6,201 nucleotides of DNA from an uncultured Collinsella sp. (GTDB lineage: Bacteria; Actinomycetota; Coriobacteriia; Coriobacteriales; Coriobacteriaceae). This document shows positions 1-4,600 of the stretch, piece by piece. The position numbers and the translations under genes are program-made. The stretch covers positions 1 through 6,201 of the forward strand of contig URRJ01000106.1 in assembly GCA_900550205.1 (NCBI GenBank). Direction: 5' to 3'. Numbering within the stretch: the first letter of the stretch is position 1; every line of letters starts with the position of its first letter. The notes beneath the pieces were generated by a model. That model ran no database searches. It was not told the DNA's origin and was given only the letters and a program-made list of their open reading frames with translations.

Positions 1-116
1 AAGCACTTAATGTGCTTTCCGTCTTGCGCAGGACTGTAGAGCAGCAAACTTAACCGCCCCGCCCGGCAGGCGAGCGTGCAGGAACGACATCCGTCCAATA
101 ATTCGTCCGAAACACA
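1..116. other. Gene-free upstream region
   Basis: No credible coding sequence is visible on either strand. Three small structures can be seen. A 6-bp inverted repeat sits at the very edge (1-6 with 12-17, loop 7-11); it could be the end of an upstream terminator or an operator, but no T-run follows it. A 4-bp GC hairpin lies at 60-72. The pentamer CGTCC occurs twice, at 92-96 and 104-108, so the copies are 12 bases apart and could lie on nearly the same face of the helix just upstream of the proposed ptsH promoter. None can be assigned a function from sequence alone. Confidence 0.4.
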
Positions 117-145
117 ATGAAAAACCGTTTGATGTGAGTTAATAT
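117..145 (+). promoter_or_regulatory. Candidate ptsH promoter
   Basis: ATGAAA (117-122) and TAATAT (140-145) are separated by 17 bases and each match four of six positions of the sigma-A consensus. An overlapping alternative -10, TATAAA at 143-148, has no good -35. Either would start transcription near 152-156, just before the folding leader of ptsH. The surrounding AT-rich patch stands out in GC-rich DNA. The hexamer matches are modest, so the exact start is uncertain. Confidence 0.4.
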
Positions 146-158
146 AAACAACGTCGTG

Positions 159-213
159 AATCTGACTCCTGCCGCACGCACGACAGGGGTTAAACACAAA
201 AAAGGAGTCAATT
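159..213 (+). promoter_or_regulatory. ptsH leader with two competing hairpins
   Basis: Bases 163-170 are perfectly complementary to 203-210, which contain the ptsH Shine-Dalgarno sequence (AGGAG at 203-207). The helix continues as 159-161 with 211-213 around a single bulged C162, giving 11 base pairs that end right against the ATG at 214. The same upstream arm (163-171) can instead pair with 184-192 (nine pairs, two of them G-U). The two folds exclude each other: one hides the ribosome-binding site and the other frees it. Regulation is an inference; only the complementarity is seen. Confidence 0.45.
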
Positions 214-477
214 ATGGTTTCTGAGAAGGCTACCCTCGTTAATCCTCAGGGTCTGCACATGCGTCCGGCCGGCCTGTTCGCTTCCACCATGGGCAAGTAC
301 GCCTGTGACGTGACGGTCGTCACCCCCGAGAAGGAGGTCAACGGCAAGTCCCCGATGGCCCTCATGGCTGCTGGTATCCCCTGCGGTACCGAGGTCGAGG
401 TCAAGTGCGACGGCGCCGACGAGGCCGAGGCTCTGGCTGCTGCCATCGAGCTCATCAAGAGCGGTCTTGGCGAGTAG
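214..477 (+). CDS. ptsH: HPr, phosphocarrier protein of the PTS
   Basis: This is the small cytoplasmic phosphocarrier that accepts phosphate from enzyme I and hands it to sugar-specific EIIA domains. At 87 aa it has the normal family length. The active-site stretch is residues 13-19, with His15 as the phosphorylated residue and Arg17 beside it. Ser46, the regulatory serine of Gram-positive HPr, is present, followed by Pro47, with Met48 and Met51 in the usual hydrophobic patch. The C-terminus (SGLGE) resembles that of Bacillus HPr. Three cysteines (31, 57, 65) are more than usual for HPr. The start is fixed by AGGAG at 203-207, six bases before the ATG. ptsI follows after 133 bases with an intervening terminator-like stem-loop, so the two are probably one operon with HPr made in excess. 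Family identity is very secure; whether Ser46 is phosphorylated here cannot be told. Confidence 0.97.
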   Translation: MVSEKATLVNPQGLHMRPAGLFASTMGKYACDVTVVTPEKEVNGKSPMALMAAGIPCGTEVEVKCDGADEAEALAAAIELIKSGLGE

Positions 478-518
478 AACTCAAACGGGTCGCATGTTGA
501 ACAATTAAGTTCATACTT

Positions 519-558
519 GGGGGCGCAGTGACCTGTATCAAGGTAGCTGCGCTCTTTT
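519..558 (+). terminator. Terminator or attenuator between ptsH and ptsI
   Basis: Bases 521-528 pair with 547-554 (eight pairs, one G-U), extended inward by a U-G pair at 529/546 and, past one mismatch, by 531-534 with 541-544; the apical loop is 535-540. TTTT follows at 555-558. The stem is strong but the U-run is short, so partial termination is the likely result. That would set HPr above enzyme I, which is the usual ratio in bacteria. The partial efficiency is an inference. Confidence 0.6.
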
Positions 559-600
559 GTCATGGATATGGCAAAACGCTTTATCACATGACACGGAGAG
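551..600 (+). promoter_or_regulatory. Long hairpin over the ptsI ribosome-binding site
   Basis: A perfect 7-bp inverted repeat (558-564 with 587-593) extends outward past a bulged C594. There 552-557 pair with 595-600 (two G-U pairs), which covers the GGAG part of the ptsI Shine-Dalgarno region. Inward, 565-568 can pair with 582-585, and 570-572 with 578-580. The outer 5' arm reuses the last bases and the U-run of the preceding terminator hairpin, so the two structures compete. A second possible SD, AGGA at 601-604, lies just outside the stem. Folding by eye only. Confidence 0.4.
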
Positions 601-610
601 AGGAATGGGA

Positions 611-2314
611 ATGTATCAGGGAGTCAACGCATCCGAGGGTATCGGTATCGGCACCGTCATGGTCGCCGTCGATCCCGACTTGACGTTTGAGCCGCACGAG
701 GTTGCTGATTCGGCAGCAGAGAAGGAGCGCTATCAGACCGCTCTTTCGGTCTTCTGCGAGAAGACCCAGGCTCAGGCCGACCACATGAAGGAGACGGTGG
801 GCGAGGCCGAGGCCGAGATCATGAGCGGACACATTGTCCTGGCTCAGGACCCGGGCATGACTGACGCCATCAACGCCGCCATTGACGGCGGCACCTGTGC
901 CGAGCAGGCGCTCATGGACACCTCGACCATGTTCGAGAACATGTTCCTGTCCATGGACGACGAGATGTTCCGTCTGCGCGCTGCCGACATCGCCGACATC
1001 CGCACCGGTATTCTGGCTGAGCTGCTGGGCAAGGAGGTCGTCGACCTCTCCGTCCTGCCCGAGAACACCGTTGTTGTCGTGCACGACCTTACGCCGTCCA
1101 TGACCGCCACGATTGATAAGGCCCACGTTGCCGGTATCGTCACCGAGACCGGTGGCCGTACGTCGCACTCCGCGATCATCGCGCGCGCCCTCGAGATCCC
1201 GGCTGTCCTTTCGGTTTCCAACAGCTGCACCGCGCTGCGCAACGGCATGACCGTTGTCGTCGACGGTGGCAAGGGCATCGTCGAGGCCGATCCCGACGAG
1301 GAGACGCTCGCCGCCTACACCGCCAAGGCCGAGGCCTTCGCTGCCGAGAAGGCAGCCCTCGAGGCCTTCCGTGGCAAGCCGTCCGTGACTGCCGATGGCA
1401 TCAAGAAGATCATCGCCTGCAACATCGGTAACCCCGATGACGTGCCCAACGCGCTTGATCACGACGCCGAGGCTATCGGTCTGTTCCGCTCCGAGTTCCT
1501 GTTCATGGACTCTGCTGAGCTTCCTTCCGAGGAGGAGCAGTTCAACGCCTATCGCAAGGTCGCCAGCGCGCTCAAGGGCGCTCCGGTCATCATCCGCACG
1601 CTCGATGTGGGTGGCGACAAGGAGATTCCGTATCTGCACATGGTCAAGGAAGATAACCCCTTCATGGGCTTCCGCGCCGTGCGTTACTGCCTGGCCAATC
1701 CCGACCAGTACAAGGTCCAGCTTCGCGCCCTTCTGCGCGCCAGCGCCTTTGGTGACGTCAAGATCATGATCCCGCTCGTCACCTGCGTCGAGGAGGTCTT
1801 GGCTGTCAAGGAGCTCGTCGAGCAGTGCAAGGCCGAGCTGACCGAAGAAGGTCGCAAGTTCAACGAGAACATCGAGGTCGGCATTATGGTCGAGACGCCC
1901 GCCGCTTCGCTGCTCGCTGACCGTCTGGCCGAGGTCGCCGACTTCTTCTCCATCGGCACCAACGACCTGATCGGCTACACCATGTGCGCCGACCGTGGCA
2001 ACGACACCATCTCCAACCTGTACCAGGTGTACTATCCCGCCGTGCTCCGCTCGCTCAAGAACATCATCGAGAGCGGCGTGAAGGCCGGCATCATGGTCGG
2101 TATGTGCGGCGAGGCCGCTGCCGATCCGCTGCTCGAGCCGCTGCTGATCAGCTGGGGCCTGGAGGAGTTCTCGATGAGCGCTCCGTCGATCCTGCGCGCC
2201 CGCAAGACGATCAGCCAGTGGACCAAGGCCGAGTGCGACGAGCTCGCCGAAAAGGCGCTCGCCTGCAACACTGCCGCCGAGGTCAAGGCACTGCTCGAGT
2301 CCGCAGCTCGTTAA
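611..2314 (+). CDS. ptsI: PTS enzyme I (PEP-protein phosphotransferase)
   Basis: Enzyme I phosphorylates HPr at the expense of PEP (EC 2.7.3.9) in the cytoplasm, the first step for all PTS sugars. The protein is 567 aa, the usual length. The N-terminal HPr-binding and swivelling phospho-His domain comes first, with His186 in GGRTSH (181-186). The C-terminal PEP barrel follows. All PEP and Mg residues known from the E. coli enzyme have counterparts: Arg293, Arg329, Glu428, Asn451, Asp452, Arg462 and the acid-base Cys499 in MCGE. One oddity is Gly455, where the second PEP-enzyme signature normally has Gln (NDLIGY instead of NDLTQY). I chose ATG 611 because it gives the typical start, three residues before the GVNASEG stretch, with AGGA six bases upstream. 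ATG 605 (two residues longer) is also possible; an upstream TTG at 557 is not supported. It probably shares the ptsH transcript and may continue into the downstream kinase. Confidence 0.96.
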   Translation: MYQGVNASEGIGIGTVMVAVDPDLTFEPHEVADSAAEKERYQTALSVFCEKTQAQADHMKETVGEAEAEIMSGHIVLAQDPGMTDAINAAIDGGTCAEQALMDTSTMFENMFLSMDDEMFRLRAADIADIRTGILAELLGKEVVDLSVLPENTVVVVHDLTPSMTATIDKAHVAGIVTETGGRTSHSAIIARALEIPAVLSVSNSCTALRNGMTVVVDGGKGIVEADPDEETLAAYTAKAEAFAAEKAALEAFRGKPSVTADGIKKIIACNIGNPDDVPNALDHDAEAIGLFRSEFLFMDSAELPSEEEQFNAYRKVASALKGAPVIIRTLDVGGDKEIPYLHMVKEDNPFMGFRAVRYCLANPDQYKVQLRALLRASAFGDVKIMIPLVTCVEEVLAVKELVEQCKAELTEEGRKFNENIEVGIMVETPAASLLADRLAEVADFFSIGTNDLIGYTMCADRGNDTISNLYQVYYPAVLRSLKNIIESGVKAGIMVGMCGEAAADPLLEPLLISWGLEEFSMSAPSILRARKTISQWTKAECDELAEKALACNTAAEVKALLESAAR

Positions 2315-2331
2315 TTTGGTATCAGAGGTAA

Positions 2332-2361
2332 CCGCGTGGTTGGAATGGGCCGGCCACGCGG
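2332..2361 (+). promoter_or_regulatory. Strong intercistronic hairpin without U-run
   Basis: Bases 2332-2343 pair with 2350-2361: 12 consecutive pairs, mostly G-C with two G-U, closing a 6-base loop (2344-2349). No T-run follows, so it is not a standard intrinsic terminator. An alternative hairpin (2347-2352 with 2359-2364) overlaps it and would exclude it. Sitting between ptsI and the first kinase, it could protect or define a transcript end, or tune translation of the kinase. Those roles are inference. Confidence 0.5.
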
Positions 2362-2371
2362 CCCTCACATA

Positions 2372-2387
2372 TACAGGGGGTACTGTA
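2372..2387 (+). promoter_or_regulatory. Ribosome-binding site in a hairpin loop
   Basis: TACAG (2372-2376) and CTGTA (2383-2387) are perfect inverted repeats around a loop (2377-2382) holding most of the G-rich Shine-Dalgarno sequence (AGGGGG, 2375-2380) of the first kinase gene at 2389. In addition CCCT at 2362-2365 could pair with AGGG at 2375-2378. The 5-bp stem is weak, so its effect on translation is uncertain. Confidence 0.35.
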
Positions 2388-2388
2388 A

Positions 2389-3321
2389 ATGTTCTACACG
2401 CTAACCGCTAACCCGGCTGTCGACATGACGGTTTCGAGCTCTCCGCTCGAGCCCGACGAGAACGTCCGCACCGGCTCGGCCAGCTACACGGCTAACGGCA
2501 AGGGCCTCGACGTGTCTTTCGCCTTTAAGAAGATGGGTGTCGACACCGTCGCGCTCGGCTTCTTCGCCGGTTTCACGGGCAAGTTCATCGTCGAGGAGGT
2601 CATGAACCTGGGTTGCCTGTGCCGCCCGGTCTGGACCGACGGCATCACGCGTATCAACACCTACGTCAACGATGGCCAGCACGAGTACGGCATCCTTAAC
2701 CCCGGCGCCCCGATTACGCCGGAGCATCAGAAGGAGCTCTACGATATCCTGGACACCGCGGGCGACCTTGAGTGCCTGATCGTCTCCGGTTCCGTGCCTC
2801 CCAAAGCTACGCCCGACTTCCTGGCTCAGGTCATGGAGCACGCTCAGGCCCGTGGCGCCGACGTCGTCCTGGACCTGTCCTCCGACAAGCTCAAGGAGCT
2901 CGCTCACAAGAAGCCGCTGCTCATCAAGCCGAACCATCACGAGATGAAGGCTATCTTCGGCGTGCCGGTCGACACCGATGACGAGGTCCGCGTTGCCATG
3001 AAGATGGCTCACGACGCCGGCGTTCAGAACGTGCTGCTCACCCGTGGTAGCCGCGGCGACGCCTACTTTTCCAACGGCGAGGACATTTGGTACGCCAAGC
3101 GTGAGTTCAACATCAAGCTGGTCTCTTCCGTCTGCGCCGGCGACTGCACCCTCGCTGCGTTCCTGCACAAGTGGTACAGGGATCGCGACAACGTCGAGGA
3201 GGCCATGAAGCTCGCTATGGCCACCGGCGCTAACGTTGCCGAGTCCGTGGGCATTGGCGACTTCGGTCACGTTGACGAGTACAGCAAGCGCGTTGCTGTC
3301 CGCAAGCTCGATCGCCAGTAA
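2389..3321 (+). CDS. PfkB-family sugar-phosphate kinase 1 (1-phosphofructokinase/LacC-like)
   Basis: This is a cytoplasmic ATP-dependent kinase of the FruK/LacC/Pfk-2 branch of the ribokinase superfamily, 310 aa, the family length. It probably phosphorylates fructose-1-phosphate, tagatose-6-phosphate or a related compound to a bisphosphate. Visible motifs in order: NPAVD with Asp12 near the N-terminus, NGKG (36-39), GFFAGFTG, ITRIN with Arg88, VSGSVPP, LIKPN, and CAGDC (249-253) with catalytic base Asp252. Two deviations stand out: Asp41 replaces the conserved sugar-contacting Asn of the GKGxNV motif, and Cys249 replaces the first Gly of GAGD. The start has a G-rich Shine-Dalgarno at 2375-2380. 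It lies 74 bases after ptsI with no terminator between, so cotranscription is likely; a strong terminator follows. No PTS permease gene is in the window to fix the substrate, so family is sure but substrate is not. Confidence 0.92.
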   Translation: MFYTLTANPAVDMTVSSSPLEPDENVRTGSASYTANGKGLDVSFAFKKMGVDTVALGFFAGFTGKFIVEEVMNLGCLCRPVWTDGITRINTYVNDGQHEYGILNPGAPITPEHQKELYDILDTAGDLECLIVSGSVPPKATPDFLAQVMEHAQARGADVVLDLSSDKLKELAHKKPLLIKPNHHEMKAIFGVPVDTDDEVRVAMKMAHDAGVQNVLLTRGSRGDAYFSNGEDIWYAKREFNIKLVSSVCAGDCTLAAFLHKWYRDRDNVEEAMKLAMATGANVAESVGIGDFGHVDEYSKRVAVRKLDRQ

Positions 3322-3347
3322 TCGAAACGCGACAAACTTGTTCGCAT

Positions 3348-3384
3348 ACGGCGTCCCGGCTTCGACCGGGGCGCCGTTTTTTTT
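3348..3384 (+). terminator. Intrinsic terminator after kinase 1
   Basis: A 12-bp stem (3348-3359 with 3366-3377, one G-U pair) closes a CTTCGA loop and is followed directly by eight T residues at 3377-3384. This is a textbook strong terminator and closes the ptsH-ptsI-kinase transcription unit. Confidence 0.93.
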
Positions 3385-3463
3385 CCACCCGAACCTCGGT
3401 TTCGCACTTCACGCGTTCCACACCGTTCACCGAGTTGATATAGCCTTTTGTCGTTACGTGGAA

Positions 3464-3469
3464 TATAAT
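3464..3469 (+). promoter_or_regulatory. Promoter -10 element of kinase 2
   Basis: TATAAT at 3464-3469 is a perfect -10 hexamer, lying between the preceding terminator and the second kinase. No good -35 occurs at 16-18 bases upstream; TTGATA at 3435-3440 matches well but is 23 bases away. A poor -35 suggests activator dependence or a weak promoter. Transcription would start near 3476, where there is also an 8-base palindrome (3476-3483). Upstream, CTCGGT (3395-3400) and ACCGAG (3429-3434) form an inverted repeat, and CACCG is repeated at 3421-3425 and 3428-3432. Confidence 0.55.
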
Positions 3470-3478
3470 TTCATCAAC

Positions 3479-3501
3479 ATGTTACCTCGTGAAAGGAACA
3501 T
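3479..3501 (+). promoter_or_regulatory. Hairpin hiding the kinase 2 ribosome-binding site
   Basis: Bases 3479-3483 and 3485-3487 pair with 3494-3501: eight Watson-Crick pairs with one bulged base (A3484) and a 6-base loop (3488-3493). The 3' arm contains AGGA (3494-3497), the Shine-Dalgarno of the ATG at 3504. The predicted transcript would begin with this hairpin. The complementarity is seen; the regulatory role is inferred. Confidence 0.4.
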
Positions 3502-3503
3502 TC

Positions 3504-4436
3504 ATGATTTACACGCTGACTGCAAATCCCGCCATTGACTACAACATCGCCTGCGACGGCCTGTCCGCCAATACCGTTACGCGCACCCGTAACGCGGTCT
3601 ACACCCCCAACGGCAAGGGTCTTAACGTCTCGTTTACGCTTGACCACTACGGCGTCGACACCACGATCCTGGGCTTCTTCGCCGGCTTCTCGGGTGAGTT
3701 CATCGTTAAGGGCGCCGAGGCGCTGGGCGTGCCCGTCAAGCCCGTGTGGACCGACGGCATCACGCGTGTCAACGTGTTCCTCAACGCCGGTCCCGACACC
3801 GAGTACAACATGGTCAATGCCGGTGCCGCCATCAATGCTGCCAACGAGCAGGAGATGTTTGAGCTCATCGATTCACTCGACGATATGACCTGCCTGGTCA
3901 TTAGCGGCTCGCTGCCCCCCAACACCTCCGAGGGTTTCCTGGCCGAGGTCCTGCGTCGCGTGAAGGCGAAAGGTGCAGAGTTCGTCCTCGATATCTCGAG
4001 CCATCAGCTGGCCGACCTTATTGCTATGGAACCGCTCCTCATTAAGCCCAACGACGACGAGCTGCTCGACATCTTTGGCATTAAGGTGAGCGGTGGCGAC
4101 GACGAGTCTGTCAAGGGCGCTATGGCCGAGCTCCACGCCAAGGGCGCTAAGAACGTGCTGTTGACCCTGGGTGGCGACGGCGCGTACTTCTCCAACGGCG
4201 AGCATATCTGGTTTGCCAACCGTACCTTTGAGGTCAAGCTGCTGTCGACCGTCTGCGCCGGCGATTCCTCGCTCGCCGCTTTCTTGTCCGTGTGGCACGA
4301 CGCCCCCGAGCGCGTCGAGGACGCCCTGCGCCTTTCGATGGCCACCGGCGCCAACGTGGTCGAGTGCCCGGGCTTGGGCGATTTTGCCAAGGTCGACGAA
4401 TATAAGAAGAACATCGAAGTTCGCCAGGTCTGCTAG
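3504..4436 (+). CDS. PfkB-family sugar-phosphate kinase 2 (1-phosphofructokinase-like)
   Basis: This is a second ATP-dependent sugar-phosphate kinase, 310 aa, about half identical to kinase 1 by eye and clearly its paralogue. Motifs in order: NPAID with Asp12, NGKGLNV (36-42) with the usual Asn41, GFFAGFSG, DGITRVN, ISGSLPP, LIKPN, a GGDGAYFSNG stretch, and CAGDS (251-255) with catalytic Asp254. Having Asn41 and Ser255, it looks the more canonical of the pair and is the better candidate for fructose-1-phosphate kinase (EC 2.7.1.56), although tagatose-6-phosphate or fructose-6-phosphate are not excluded. As in kinase 1, Cys251 replaces the first Gly of GAGD. I chose ATG 3504, which aligns exactly with kinase 1 and has AGGA seven... 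six bases upstream; the in-frame GTG at 3489 would overlap the ribosome-binding site. It has its own promoter and terminator, so it can be controlled separately from the ptsH-ptsI-kinase 1 unit. Confidence 0.92.
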   Translation: MIYTLTANPAIDYNIACDGLSANTVTRTRNAVYTPNGKGLNVSFTLDHYGVDTTILGFFAGFSGEFIVKGAEALGVPVKPVWTDGITRVNVFLNAGPDTEYNMVNAGAAINAANEQEMFELIDSLDDMTCLVISGSLPPNTSEGFLAEVLRRVKAKGAEFVLDISSHQLADLIAMEPLLIKPNDDELLDIFGIKVSGGDDESVKGAMAELHAKGAKNVLLTLGGDGAYFSNGEHIWFANRTFEVKLLSTVCAGDSSLAAFLSVWHDAPERVEDALRLSMATGANVVECPGLGDFAKVDEYKKNIEVRQVC

Positions 4437-4469
4437 TTCCGGCACCTTGCCTGAATAGTTCGATTATTC

Positions 4470-4503
4470 CGCATCCGTCTTAGACCAGGACGGATGCGTT
4501 TTT
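4470..4503 (+). terminator. Intrinsic terminator after kinase 2
   Basis: A perfect 10-bp stem (4470-4479 with 4489-4498), which can be extended inward by one G-U and one A-U pair, is followed by TTTTT at 4499-4503 and, after a single G, TTT. It begins 33 bases after the kinase 2 stop codon and isolates that gene from cca. Confidence 0.9.
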
Positions 4504-4540
4504 GTTTATCGGACTCGCGTGTGCAGTGGAGGCTGTTTCT

Positions 4541-4549
4541 TGCTAGACT
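4541..4549 (+). promoter_or_regulatory. Candidate extended -10 promoter of cca
   Basis: TGC (4541-4543) followed by TAGACT (4544-4549) resembles an extended -10 element; the hexamer matches consensus at four of six positions. No convincing -35 is seen 17-18 bases upstream. A promoter is expected here because a strong terminator precedes and cca follows 51 bases downstream. Confidence 0.4.
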
Positions 4550-4600
4550 TCTTGCAGACGCAATCGATAGCCAATTTGATAGTCGCAGGAGGCCATAGGC

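Noticed and set aside
121..136. Catabolite-repression (cre) site near the ptsH promoter
   Set aside because: The sequence around the central CG does not give the symmetrical arms expected for a LacI/CcpA-type operator.
498..513. Inverted repeat TGAAC-N6-GTTCA in the ptsH-ptsI gap
   Set aside because: The arms are only 5 bp, with no T-run and no promoter elements in register. It may be chance in an AT-rich patch, so it was not listed as a feature.
557..610. N-terminal extension of enzyme I from TTG 557
   Set aside because: The extra residues do not resemble enzyme I, the codon lies in the U-run of a terminator-like hairpin, and a good ribosome-binding site precedes ATG 605/611.
584..2368. 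A 594-codon open frame on the minus strand opposite ptsI
   Set aside because: It mirrors the GC-biased third-position pattern of ptsI, its translation is low-complexity and rich in Asp/Gly/Val/Leu, and no family motif is visible. It is a shadow of the real gene.
2401..3270. Long minus-strand open frame opposite kinase 1
   Set aside because: Same reasoning: it is antisense to a gene with intact motifs, and no recognisable domain is visible.
3489..3503. GTG 3489 as the start of kinase 2
   Set aside because: It would place the clear AGGA ribosome-binding site inside the gene, and ATG 3504 aligns exactly with the start of kinase 1.
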